From contig JACPVF010000015.1 in assembly GCA_016191845.1 (NCBI GenBank), forward strand, positions 62,001 to 126,000: a stretch of DNA of 64,000 nt. Direction: 5' to 3'. Shown one piece after another: positions 47,273 through 55,087 of the stretch. Source of the DNA: Chloroflexota bacterium. Its GTDB lineage: Bacteria > Chloroflexota > Anaerolineae > Anaerolineales > Villigracilaceae. The position numbers and the translations under genes were made by a program. The notes under the pieces are model-generated. The model did no database searches. It saw only the letters and a program-made list of their open reading frames with translations, and was not told the origin of the DNA. Within the stretch, counting starts at the first letter, position 1. Every line of letters starts with the position of its first letter.

Positions 47273-48028
47273 TTAAGGAAAGTTCATCATCAATGGCATC
47301 GCTAAAGCAATGATTACAAGCATGGTTATTTCAGATAGAACACCAAATATTATTCGCTTTTTGATATTTACGGTATTGGTGACATCCATCATTTGCCGCA
47401 TCAGCGAAACAATCACGTTCCCAGACTGGTGAAGCCCGATTACGAACCACAACGAGCCCGTTTGATACAACGCGTAGGCCAGCGTCAGGCCGAGAAAGGG
47501 AAGATGATACCAATCGGTGATGGGGCGGGTCAACAGCCTGATGACATGGTTGAGCGTGTACACCGCTGCGCTGACCAGCACAAACGCCAGAAGCGGCGAT
47601 GACTGCATAAAACGCCATAAATAACCGCGTGTGAGTATATCCTCTCCTGTGGCGGCAGGAAAATTCGTGACCAAAGTCCATAACAGTCCGCTGCACAGGG
47701 TGCGCCATGAAAAACGGAACCGCGCGCCCCGTCTCACCCCAAGTTGAATGCCAATCCATTCAAGAATTGATTGTGCTGTCAGTCCCAATCCCACACCGAA
47801 CAGGTAATTTTTCCACCACCCATCCAACAACCCCATCCCATACGCTGACAGCCCCACCCCATCCTGCCAGCGGGCGACCAGAGCAGCAGCGGGAAGGACA
47901 AGGAGAAACATCAACAGGATGGAATAGGGTTTTCCGGGAATGTTCAAGATGTCCTGGCCGTTTGCTTCAGCCAGTTGATAAAGCAGGAACAGGATCAGGA
48001 AGCCAGAGAAAATAATAAAGGAGTTCAT
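47273..48028 (-). CDS. CPBP-family intramembrane protease-like protein
   Basis: A 251-residue membrane protein with about seven helices. GEDILTRGYLWRF (about 128-140) corresponds to the E-E-x-x-x-R motif of the CPBP/Rce1 family, though the first glutamate pair reads E-D; FLGLTLAYALYQTGSLW and IGLHQSGNVI give the later conserved H and N. The altered first motif leaves activity uncertain. The ATG at 48028 is five bases after the stop of the TMEM175-like gene, so translation is probably coupled. It ends the operon led by the single-domain response regulator. Confidence 0.7.
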   Translation of the reverse strand: MNSFIIFSGFLILFLLYQLAEANGQDILNIPGKPYSILLMFLLVLPAAALVARWQDGVGLSAYGMGLLDGWWKNYLFGVGLGLTAQSILEWIGIQLGVRRGARFRFSWRTLCSGLLWTLVTNFPAATGEDILTRGYLWRFMQSSPLLAFVLVSAAVYTLNHVIRLLTRPITDWYHLPFLGLTLAYALYQTGSLWFVIGLHQSGNVIVSLMRQMMDVTNTVNIKKRIIFGVLSEITMLVIIALAMPLMMNFP

Positions 48029-48032
48029 GGCT

Positions 48033-48647
48033 CTATTTGACAAGAAAAACAACTGGGGCAATCAAAATCCAAGAAAACTTTGCCAGGTCTGGGTCCAGAT
48101 AAGACAGCCCAATGGAGAAAAGAAAGATGATGGGGGCGATCAGGTTTCTTACTACGCCGCGGCGCACAACGGATACCTGCGTATCCCTTGCAATCAAACG
48201 GCGCTTGTACGCGGCGTACCCCCAGAGTAAGGTGGAAAGCAACCCCACCAACGAAGCACTCGAAGCGTACAGGATGGTGGCGGTACGGTTGCCATTCTCG
48301 CTGATGACCGAAGTTGGGAATGGAATGAATGCCACCGCCACCAGCACCAGCAAGTTGATAAACAACAGGCGGGTATCGTACCGTTCGATGTACTGATACT
48401 GGCGATGGTGGATGATCCAGAAATTCCCGATACTCAAAAAACTGACCATATAGCCAAGATACTTGGGCCAGATGGCAAGCAGATGGTTCAGGAGTTCGGC
48501 ATTGCTGGCATGAGCAATATCTCCAGGCAGGCGGATTTCCAGTGCCAGGAGCGTGATTGCGATGGCAAAGACCGCGTCGCTGAAAAAGACGAGCCGCTCC
48601 AATCCCATTTCATCTTTTTCGGTATGCAGATTAATTCGTTTGCTCAT
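48033..48647 (-). CDS. TMEM175-family (DUF1211) potassium channel-like protein
   Basis: A 204-residue membrane protein. LERLVFFSDAVFAIAITLLA (about 15-34) is the hallmark first helix of the bacterial TMEM175 family, with the FSD motif; WIIHHRQYQYIE follows helix 3. About five to six helices are seen, as usual for a single-repeat bacterial member, which would form a tetrameric K+ channel. The ATG at 48647 has GGAGGAA three bases upstream; a much longer upstream extension has no support. It sits between a small membrane protein and a CPBP protein. Confidence 0.8.
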   Translation of the reverse strand: MSKRINLHTEKDEMGLERLVFFSDAVFAIAITLLALEIRLPGDIAHASNAELLNHLLAIWPKYLGYMVSFLSIGNFWIIHHRQYQYIERYDTRLLFINLLVLVAVAFIPFPTSVISENGNRTATILYASSASLVGLLSTLLWGYAAYKRRLIARDTQVSVVRRGVVRNLIAPIIFLFSIGLSYLDPDLAKFSWILIAPVVFLVK

Positions 48648-48661
48648 GGGTTCCTCCACGT

Positions 48662-48958
48662 CTATTCCTGCTTCGACAGGACGCCCTGTACCAACACCAC
48701 AGCGCCCAGCGAAATCAAAATGAAGGGACCAAAGATGTTCCAGGGAAGATCGGTCGTAGAGACCACGGCGACGGCAGAACATACTGCAAACGCCGTCAGG
48801 GCTTGCACGTAATTCCCGCGGAAGGCGCGGTCTGCGGCAAGCGCCAGCCCGATCACGAACATCAAGCCAGGCCACCAACTGCCTGTGAATATGAGAACGC
48901 CTAGTCCGATCAGAAAAATTCCGCCTGCGATGCCTGATTTTGTACGTTTTGTATTCAT
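48662..48958 (-). CDS. Small membrane protein, three to four helices
   Basis: A 98-residue hydrophobic protein with helices at about 8-24, 27-41, 50-66 and 74-92. IAGGIFLIGLGVLIFTGSWW resembles small LiaI/LiaF-like membrane proteins of stress operons, but the match is too general to name it. Its ATG overlaps the response regulator stop as ATGA, and the TMEM175-like gene follows 14 bases later. Confidence 0.55.
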   Translation of the reverse strand: MNTKRTKSGIAGGIFLIGLGVLIFTGSWWPGLMFVIGLALAADRAFRGNYVQALTAFAVCSAVAVVSTTDLPWNIFGPFILISLGAVVLVQGVLSKQE

Positions 48959-49335
48959 TGGTTTGCGCCTCGATCTAAAATGATTTTGCGAATGGTGTTC
49001 ACCAAGACCCCATCCGTTTTTTGTTTTGGGATGAATGCCGCCACACCGACCTGTTCGGCGCGCTGGCGGTTGGACGGTTCGTCATATAACGTCAGGATGA
49101 TGACCACACATTGCGGCTGAGATTGCCGCAATCGTTCGGCAGCGCTCAATCCATCTAGCAAGGGCAAACGGATGTCCATCACCACCACGTGAGGCTGGAG
49201 TTCACGCGCGAGCCGAAGGGCTTCCCAGCCATCGCCCGCCTCGCCCACTACCGAGAAGTCGGGTTCGAGCGCGAGATGCATTCTCACCCCGCGGCGGATA
49301 TTGGGGTCGTCATCAACGAGTAGAATCTTGATCAT
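48955..49335 (-). CDS. Single-domain response regulator
   Basis: A 126-residue receiver domain with no output domain. D8-D9-D10 form the acidic pocket, D54 (VVVMDIRLPLLDG) is the phospho-acceptor and K104 is the conserved lysine. The sequence is close to NarL-type receivers, and it may have lost a C-terminal helix-turn-helix or act by protein contact. It is the first gene of a minus-strand operon and is divergent from the full-length NarL-type regulator at 49459, so a shared kinase (50105-52156) could phosphorylate both. Confidence 0.8.
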   Translation of the reverse strand: MIKILLVDDDPNIRRGVRMHLALEPDFSVVGEAGDGWEALRLARELQPHVVVMDIRLPLLDGLSAAERLRQSQPQCVVIILTLYDEPSNRQRAEQVGVAAFIPKQKTDGVLVNTIRKIILDRGANQ

Positions 49336-49387
49336 GCCCTCAGTTTACCCAGCGGGCTTTTTCGATGTATCGGTAAAAGGTTGTTGC

Positions 49388-49437
49388 CCCATCTCCGTCT
49401 TAAGTCTGAAGCGACTTTTATCAAGGGAATTTATAAT
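49388..49437 (+). promoter_or_regulatory. Promoter of the NarL-type regulator with shared 17-base motif
   Basis: CCCATCTCCGTCTTAAG (49388-49404) recurs exactly at 52229-52245. A -10 box TATAAT (49432-49437) follows after 27 bases, the same distance as at the second site. This points to an activator binding above the -35 region, perhaps the encoded response regulator itself. Confidence 0.55.
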
Positions 49438-49458
49438 TGGGCACAAGGAGAGATGTTT

Positions 49459-50100
49459 ATGTCGATTCGTATTCTGCTTGTGGATGATCACGCGGTGGTC
49501 CGTCAGGGGCTGAAAATGTTCCTTGGTTTGGATCCAGACCTGGAGGTCATAGGTGAAGCGGAAAACGGGGAAGAGGCAATCCGCCTGACGAGGGAATTGA
49601 ATCCCGATGTGGTGCTGATGGATCTGCTCATGCCCGTCATGGACGGCATCACCGCTATTGCGCACATCCGCCGCGATTTCCCCGATACAGAAGTCATCGC
49701 CCTGACCAGCGTGCTCGAAGACGAAGCCGTAATGAAAGCCATGCGCGCGGGCGCCATTGGCTATCTGCTCAAGGATACGCAGGCGGAGGAACTGCGCCGC
49801 GCCATCAAAGCCGCCGCGGCAGGGCAGGTACAACTCTCGCCGCAAGCCGCCGCCCGCCTTATGCGTGAAGTGCGCGCGCCCGAAAGCCCCGAGAAATTAA
49901 CCGAACGCGAGACCGACGTGTTGCGCCTGCTGGCATTGGGACGCGCCAACAAGGAAATTGCACTCGAACTCAACATCGGCGAGAAGACGGTCAAAACGCA
50001 CGTCAGCGGGATTTTGCGCAAGTTGGGTGTGCCGAGCCGCACACAAGCCGCGCTGTATGCCGTGCGCATCGGATTGGTTTTCATCGAAGGTGAGAAGTAA
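49459..50100 (+). CDS. NarL/LuxR-type response regulator
   Basis: A 213-residue regulator with a receiver domain (D8-D9, phospho-acceptor D54 in VVLMDLLMPVMDG, lysine K104 in LLKDTQ) and a LuxR helix-turn-helix (about 148-208; LTERETDVLRLLALG, then NKEIALELNIGEKTVKTHVS). The ATG at 49459 is eight bases after AAGGAG; an ATG at 49453 is too close to that site. The kinase gene starts four bases after its stop, so they form a classical pair. Its promoter carries a motif shared with the CPBP gene at 52319, a likely co-regulated target. Confidence 0.9.
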   Translation: MSIRILLVDDHAVVRQGLKMFLGLDPDLEVIGEAENGEEAIRLTRELNPDVVLMDLLMPVMDGITAIAHIRRDFPDTEVIALTSVLEDEAVMKAMRAGAIGYLLKDTQAEELRRAIKAAAAGQVQLSPQAAARLMREVRAPESPEKLTERETDVLRLLALGRANKEIALELNIGEKTVKTHVSGILRKLGVPSRTQAALYAVRIGLVFIEGEK

Positions 50101-50104
50101 ATTC

Positions 50105-52156
50105 ATGCTCCGAATGAATCGCATCAGCGTCAAAATCACGGCGGGCGTGCTGGCGTTCGTCCTGCTGCTGGCAGTTGTCACCAGCCTGCTTGTGGCGCGT
50201 GGATTCGACCAGGCAAAACAAGCCGCCGTCCAGCGCAGCGCCGACAGTTTGCAGACGCAAAGCCGCGACACATTGATCCAACTGACCGCGCAGGAAGCGC
50301 AACTCTACGATCTCGAATTGCAGCAAGCCGCGCGCGTTACGAAGGTCGCTGCTGACTTCATGGCGCAGGCGCACGCATCAGGCACCGCCGTGGATTGGTC
50401 TGCCGTGCCCAACGTGGTGTACCAATCATCGCAACTGACCTTGAGCGACAACGGTTTGTTGTATTACGACGCCAACCCCAAGCGCCGCACAGAGATCCTG
50501 CACATCGGCGGCATCACGCCCAACGCAGTCACCGATCAAAGACTGCGCGATTCGGCGGCGCTCGAAGATTTGTTCCCATCTTTGCTCGCACAGACCGAAA
50601 CGGGCGTGGGCATCTACTTTCAAGGTCCGCAATTGACGTTTCGCTACTACCCCGTGCGCGGACTGCCCGAACTCGAATTGCAGAACGGCGCGGCAGAGGC
50701 GGCGCAAACCATGCGCATCGATGATTTTGCCGTTGCGCCGAACAACAACCCCGAACGCAAGACCGTCTGGCTCTCGCCGTATCTCGACGATGCGGGGCAG
50801 GGGCTGCTCATCAGCGCCGACACACCGATTTACTACGACGATGAATTTCAAGGTTTTATCGGTATCGATGTCTCTCTCTCTCGTTTGATCGAGCGGCTGA
50901 ACCAACTTAAACCCACCGAAAACAGTTTTGCCTTTTTAATGGATTCGAACGGACTCATCATTGCCGTCCCGCAGGCAGGCGCAGTCAAACTCGCCAGCCG
51001 TACCCTGACCGAACAGGAACAGGCATCCAACGGTTTACTCGGCACGGCACTGACCGACATCAACCCCGAACTGGCTTCCATGATGGAATCAAGCCCAACG
51101 TCCGCTAGCGACGCGCTGGAAGTGACCCTCAACGGGCAACCCGTCCTCATCACGCACGCTTCACTTCCCGACCTGGGCTGGACTCTATCCATCGTCATTC
51201 CTCTCACCGAAGTCACCGCCGAGTCCCAGAATGTGGCGCGTTCCATCGAAGCCGACGCCGTCGCCACAGTACGCAACACGTTGCTCATCATGGTGCTCTT
51301 TTTTGTCGGCGCGGCGCTGGTCACCATCTGGCTCAGCCAGCGGTTTCTGGCGCGACCCATCGCAGAAATGCTCGGTGGTGTGCGCGCCATTACCGCGGGA
51401 GATTTAAACGTATCTGTACCTGTCACATCGAACGATGAATTTGGCGAACTCGCCGCATCCTTCAACCAGATGACCGACGAGCTCAACCGCCGCACCCACG
51501 AACTCGCCCAAACCAGCGCCGAACTGCAACTGAAGGAAACGCAGGTGAAAGTGGCGGCATTGGAAGAACGCCAGCGGCTGGCGCGTGAACTGCATGATTC
51601 GGTCTCGCAGGCGTTATACGGGATCGCCTTGGGCGCGCGCACGGCTCAGACTCAACTGGAGCGGGATCCCGCCAAACTGGCGGAGCCGCTCGATTACATT
51701 CTCTCGCTCGCCGAAGCGGGGCTTTCTGAAATGCGCGCCCTCATCTTTGAACTGCGCCCCGAATCTCTCCAGAACGAAGGGCTGGTTGCCGCGCTAACCA
51801 AACAATCGGACGCGCTGCGCACCCGCTACAAACTGGACCTGGTCACGCACTTCGACCCCGAGCCTGATATTCCGCTCAAAGCCAAGGAAGCCCTCTACCG
51901 CATCGCTCAGGAAGCCATGCACAATATCGCCAAACATGCCCACGCCACGCGGGTAGAATTGTCGTTGCGGACCAGCGATGGAAAACTAACGCTGGAGATT
52001 AGAGACAACGGCAAAGGGTTCGAAGCGGCTCGCGAATATCCTGGTCATCTTGGGCTCAAGTCCATGCCCGAACGTGCTGCACAGATCGGCGGCAGGTTCC
52101 ACATTGAAAGTGCGCCTGGCACTGGGACGACCATCACCGTACAGCTCATAAAATAA
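50105..52156 (+). CDS. Membrane sensor histidine kinase, NarL-partner type
   Basis: A 683-residue kinase: membrane helix (about 12-32), an extracellular double-Cache-like sensor (about 40-390), second helix (about 395-417), HAMP domain (about 420-470), coiled linker, HisKA_3 box LARELHDSVSQALYG (about 498-512, with the acceptor histidine) and HATPase domain with AMHNIAKHAHA, DNGKGF and GHLGLKSMPERA. The outside domain suggests binding of a small ligand. The ATG at 50105 has a weak ribosome binding site and probably depends on coupling to the regulator gene. A strong terminator follows. Confidence 0.88.
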   Translation: MLRMNRISVKITAGVLAFVLLLAVVTSLLVARGFDQAKQAAVQRSADSLQTQSRDTLIQLTAQEAQLYDLELQQAARVTKVAADFMAQAHASGTAVDWSAVPNVVYQSSQLTLSDNGLLYYDANPKRRTEILHIGGITPNAVTDQRLRDSAALEDLFPSLLAQTETGVGIYFQGPQLTFRYYPVRGLPELELQNGAAEAAQTMRIDDFAVAPNNNPERKTVWLSPYLDDAGQGLLISADTPIYYDDEFQGFIGIDVSLSRLIERLNQLKPTENSFAFLMDSNGLIIAVPQAGAVKLASRTLTEQEQASNGLLGTALTDINPELASMMESSPTSASDALEVTLNGQPVLITHASLPDLGWTLSIVIPLTEVTAESQNVARSIEADAVATVRNTLLIMVLFFVGAALVTIWLSQRFLARPIAEMLGGVRAITAGDLNVSVPVTSNDEFGELAASFNQMTDELNRRTHELAQTSAELQLKETQVKVAALEERQRLARELHDSVSQALYGIALGARTAQTQLERDPAKLAEPLDYILSLAEAGLSEMRALIFELRPESLQNEGLVAALTKQSDALRTRYKLDLVTHFDPEPDIPLKAKEALYRIAQEAMHNIAKHAHATRVELSLRTSDGKLTLEIRDNGKGFEAAREYPGHLGLKSMPERAAQIGGRFHIESAPGTGTTITVQLIK

Positions 52157-52170
52157 TCGACCGTCATATC

Positions 52171-52198
52171 AAAAACGCTCCTGCGGGGGAGCGTTTTT
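52171..52198 (+). terminator. Terminator after the sensor kinase
   Basis: AAAAACGCTCC pairs with GGAGCGTTTTT around a short GC loop, 14 bases past the stop codon. Confidence 0.9.
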
Positions 52199-52228
52199 GA
52201 TTTCCAGCCATCAGGCGAAGGTGGGTCG

Positions 52229-52278
52229 CCCATCTCCGTCTTAAGACCGATGAGAAAAAGAGACACGCTGGCTACAAT
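52229..52278 (+). promoter_or_regulatory. Promoter of the CPBP gene with shared 17-base motif
   Basis: The 17-base motif CCCATCTCCGTCTTAAG (52229-52245) is followed after 27 bases by a -10-like TACAAT (52273-52278), matching the layout at 49388-49437. Confidence 0.55.
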
Positions 52279-52318
52279 GCAATCAAGATTTCAAATTCCT
52301 AATTTATTGGAGGCATCC

Positions 52319-53071
52319 ATGCAAACCCAGGTTTCCATCTCGTCAACTGAAAATTCACAGGGCACGGTCAAGGCGTTCTTTGAGCAACGCCCCGTCTTTT
52401 CTGCCGTGCTCATCTTTACCGCTTTTGTCATCTTGTCTGCCCTGTTCGGCATTGCGGCGAAAACACTCTTACCGCAGTTCCAGCCTGAATTCATCGCCCT
52501 GATCGCGCTGTCAGTTTTGGTGGCGGTCGCCTTGTCCCTGCTCGGTTGGTGGAAAGCCGCAGGTTTCAACCTCCCCGCTGAATGGCGTGACTCCCGCCTG
52601 ATGCTCGTCCCCTTCATCATCGTGCTTGGGCTGCCCTTTCTGATGGGCATCAAGACCACCGATATCGGCACGTTCGTCTACCTGTTGATCGCTTACGCCC
52701 TGACGGGTTTCATGGAAGAAGGTCTCATGCGCGGCATTGTCCTGCGCGTGCTCAAACCCACAGGCACGACCCGCAGTGTGGTCATCTCCTCCCTGCTCTT
52801 TGGTCTCATGCACATCGGCAACTTGCTCTACCGCAACCCCGCCATCGTCTTCGCCCAAATGATCGGCGCTTTCGTACACGGCATCGGGCTCAGCACCATC
52901 CGCCTGCGCACAAACACCATCTGGTTCCCCGTTATCCTTCACGCCCTGCACGATCTGGCGTTGAAATACACCAACTTCCCCGCCATCCCGCTGGATGTGG
53001 TGCAGGTCACATTGCTGATGATCTACGGTATATTCTTATTGCGCGGCTGGAAGAATCCCGAAGAGGCATAA
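52319..53071 (+). CDS. CPBP-family intramembrane protease
   Basis: A 250-residue protein with about seven membrane helices. GFMEEGLMRGIVLRVL holds the E-E-x-x-x-R motif; FGLMHIGNLLYRNP and VILHALHDLALK supply the conserved histidines of the CPBP/Abi family. The full motif set suggests an active membrane protease. TTGGAGG lies five bases before the ATG at 52319. It is monocistronic with its own terminator, and the promoter shares a motif with the upstream response regulator gene, so it may be a member of that regulon. Confidence 0.85.
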   Translation: MQTQVSISSTENSQGTVKAFFEQRPVFSAVLIFTAFVILSALFGIAAKTLLPQFQPEFIALIALSVLVAVALSLLGWWKAAGFNLPAEWRDSRLMLVPFIIVLGLPFLMGIKTTDIGTFVYLLIAYALTGFMEEGLMRGIVLRVLKPTGTTRSVVISSLLFGLMHIGNLLYRNPAIVFAQMIGAFVHGIGLSTIRLRTNTIWFPVILHALHDLALKYTNFPAIPLDVVQVTLLMIYGIFLLRGWKNPEEA

Positions 53072-53095
53072 TCGATAAGTGCCAATAACTTGACA

Positions 53096-53130
53096 CGCCC
53101 TGCTTATGCTCCATAAGCAGGGCGCTTTTT
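53096..53130 (+). terminator. Terminator after the CPBP gene
   Basis: CGCCCTGCTTATG pairs perfectly with CATAAGCAGGGCG around a 3-base loop, followed by five T. Confidence 0.9.
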
Positions 53131-53151
53131 GTTAACGCAGCGGAACTGGCG

Positions 53152-53718
53152 CTATGACTCAATGGCCTGTAACAACTCGTTCGTTTCCACGATCGTGGCA
53201 AATTCGCCGCTCAAGGTTGCCAGCGTCACATCGTGGATATCCTGCGCAGAGTATTTGCGTCCGTCATGACCAGTGAGTTCGAAGGCGGCGGTGGCGTCTG
53301 AGACGAGGCAGGTTCCAAAACCGAGGTTGCCAGCCATGCGCGTCGTTGTGGACACACAATGCGGGGTGGTGAGACCGACGATGACCAGTGAGTTACATCC
53401 GATCTTGCAGAGTTGCTGCTCCAAATCTGTGCCGATGAAGGCGCTGTTGACACTTTTCTGGATCAACGGTTCGCCATCGAATGGTTGCAGCGCGTCTTTG
53501 ATGGTGTTGCCAGGATGCTTGGGGTTCAAGGGCGAGGTCGGCGAAAGGGACATGTGCTGAATATGGAAGACGGGGAGTCGGTGCTTGCGCCATGCCTCCA
53601 ACAACCTGGCGATGTTATCTTCCGCCTGTGGATTATTCCTCTCGCCCCAAATAGGATCATCGAATCCTTTTTGAACGTCGATGATGATTAGGGCGGTGTT
53701 TTGAGAAAGTTTTTCCAT
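53152..53718 (-). CDS. Isochorismatase-like cysteine hydrolase
   Basis: A 188-residue member of the isochorismatase superfamily. The catalytic triad is visible: D14 (LIIIDVQKGF), K88 (LIQKSVNSAF) and C121 (TTPHCVSTTTRMA). Family members hydrolyse amides such as nicotinamide or isochorismate; the substrate here is unknown. AAAGGA lies six bases before the ATG. It is the last gene of a four-gene minus-strand operon of mostly membrane proteins. Confidence 0.88.
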   Translation of the reverse strand: MEKLSQNTALIIIDVQKGFDDPIWGERNNPQAEDNIARLLEAWRKHRLPVFHIQHMSLSPTSPLNPKHPGNTIKDALQPFDGEPLIQKSVNSAFIGTDLEQQLCKIGCNSLVIVGLTTPHCVSTTTRMAGNLGFGTCLVSDATAAFELTGHDGRKYSAQDIHDVTLATLSGEFATIVETNELLQAIES

Positions 53719-53734
53719 GAATGATCCTTTCTCT

Positions 53735-54373
53735 TTATTTTACCCGTCTCATTCCAACCGCGCTGATGGCGCCCACCCATACGAGCAACATGGGCAGGGA
53801 AGCGAACAGGATAGCGGTGAGCAGGGAGTTGGCAACGGCGAAACTGAGTCCGCCGAGGATGAGGGCGAAGGTAAGGATAATTCCGAGCCAGTTGATCCAG
53901 GCAGGAATGAGGCGAGTGCGCGCACCAAGAATGGATGTGGAAATGCTCAGCAGCGCCAATGCCATCAATTTGAAGGTGTCGATCTGGTTGACCAGCACCA
54001 GCAATGTGCGGAAGGGAGTCTCAGCCGAAGCGAGCAAATCAGGATTGACGAGGGTTTGCTGCACAGCCGCCTGCACAAGCGAAATCGTGCCTGCAACCAC
54101 GCCTACGCTCAAGACCATACGGGCAAGAGGCTTTTCGTCTGCGGTTTGGAACAGGCTGGAAACGGCTACAGCAAAGAGCAGGATGGATATGCCTGCGACC
54201 CCGTCAATGAGAAAGACCTGTATCAGACGCGCCAGTTGATTGGCGAGTAGGGCTTGCTGAAGCTCCCCATTGGACATGGACGGGGAGAGCGTCCCTGTGG
54301 GGATCAATAGTCCAATCACCCAAACAATCACATAGAGAAAACCGAAAAACGCGAGCCAATTTCTTTTGTTCAT
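53735..54373 (-). CDS. Six-helix membrane protein of unknown function
   Basis: A 212-residue protein with about six membrane helices and short loops; I cannot assign a family with confidence, though the layout is similar to DUF4386-type proteins. The ATG at 54373 overlaps the TAA of the YrdB-like gene (TAATG) and has GGAGG five bases upstream. A longer start has no support. It is the third gene of the operon. Confidence 0.55.
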   Translation of the reverse strand: MNKRNWLAFFGFLYVIVWVIGLLIPTGTLSPSMSNGELQQALLANQLARLIQVFLIDGVAGISILLFAVAVSSLFQTADEKPLARMVLSVGVVAGTISLVQAAVQQTLVNPDLLASAETPFRTLLVLVNQIDTFKLMALALLSISTSILGARTRLIPAWINWLGIILTFALILGGLSFAVANSLLTAILFASLPMLLVWVGAISAVGMRRVK

Positions 54374-54705
54374 TACTGCCTCCAGATAACCATCAAAATT
54401 TTGTTGAGAATGTAGATACCGCCGAAAGCAACGGTCAGATCGACTTTGCCTGTGCTGTATAACGCCCAGCACGTCAGACCAAATAAAACGAGTTCGAGCA
54501 GGAAGAGCCAGGGTTCATTCAAGCGCATGGAAGATTTCGGGGCAAGGAAAGTTCCCCACACCATGGCGAACAGGATGGGAGCGCCCAAACCGAGCAGGAA
54601 CTTCATGAAGGTGTTGCTGCCTGTTTGGAAACCCCAATATCCGAAGATGGCGAGGATACAGAGTTCGAGCAGAAAGCGCACGAGCAGATTAATCATTTTG
54701 AACAT
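54373..54705 (-). CDS. YrdB/DUF2568-family membrane protein
   Basis: A 110-residue protein with four membrane helices. NLLVRFLLELCILAIFGYWG (6-25) and FAMVWGTFLAPKSSMRL (46-62) match the DUF2568 (YrdB) family, whose function is unknown. The ATG at 54705 has AGGAG nine bases upstream and overlaps the end of the preceding small gene by 17 bases. Coupling continues to the next gene through TAATG. Confidence 0.75.
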   Translation of the reverse strand: MFKMINLLVRFLLELCILAIFGYWGFQTGSNTFMKFLLGLGAPILFAMVWGTFLAPKSSMRLNEPWLFLLELVLFGLTCWALYSTGKVDLTVAFGGIYILNKILMVIWRQ

Positions 54706-54943
54706 TTTTGAGTTCTCCTGTTTTGCCAGTTTTGATCTTCATGCACAAAATCGTCAAATTGAGATTGTGCGCGCGGAACAAAACACCCATCACGGCAGCC
54801 TGGTCGGGCAATTCGCCAACCAGCAGGGTGTTGCCGTCGTTGTCTTCGGTGTGGACCAACTCTGGGAACCAGGCAGCCTGTTCGAGGTCCAGTTTATCGC
54901 GCAGGCGGATCTTGTAGAAAATCGGGCGTTGGTTTGCGTTCAT
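54689..54943 (-). CDS. Small conserved protein, paralogue of 44589-44855
   Basis: An 84-residue soluble protein starting with a strand (IFYKIRLRD), then a helix, DGNTLLVGELPDQAAVMGVL and a final strand LTILCMKI. It aligns over about 60 residues with the 88-residue protein at 44589. No family is recognised. It is the first gene of the minus-strand operon that includes the YrdB-like protein, another membrane protein and the hydrolase, and it is divergent from the GIN lipoprotein. Confidence 0.6.
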   Translation of the reverse strand: MNANQRPIFYKIRLRDKLDLEQAAWFPELVHTEDNDGNTLLVGELPDQAAVMGVLFRAHNLNLTILCMKIKTGKTGELKNVQND

Positions 54944-54975
54944 GTCCCCATCTTATTCACGCAGGTCGTTTCCTC

Positions 54976-55041
54976 CATCTCCCGATGGAGGTATTTGTGG
55001 GGGTAGTTTTTCCCCCGCCGAAATCCCCCCGTTGGGAGATG
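54976..55041. promoter_or_regulatory. Divergent promoter region with operator-like repeats
   Basis: CATCTCCC (54976-54983) and GGGAGATG (55034-55041) form an inverted repeat, and CCTCCATC/GATGGAGG forms a smaller one at its left end. CCGAAATCCCC (55018-55028) repeats the motif at 41497. The region lies between the 54943 operon and the GIN lipoprotein gene and is likely to be regulated. Confidence 0.45.
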
Positions 55042-55087
55042 GAAAAGGATGCTATGTGACCTACACTGGGCGGCAAGGAGAAAAACC

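Noticed and set aside
48955-49335. Truncated NarL regulator as a pseudogene
   Set aside because: The receiver domain is complete and the stop overlaps the next start neatly, so it is better read as a genuine single-domain regulator.
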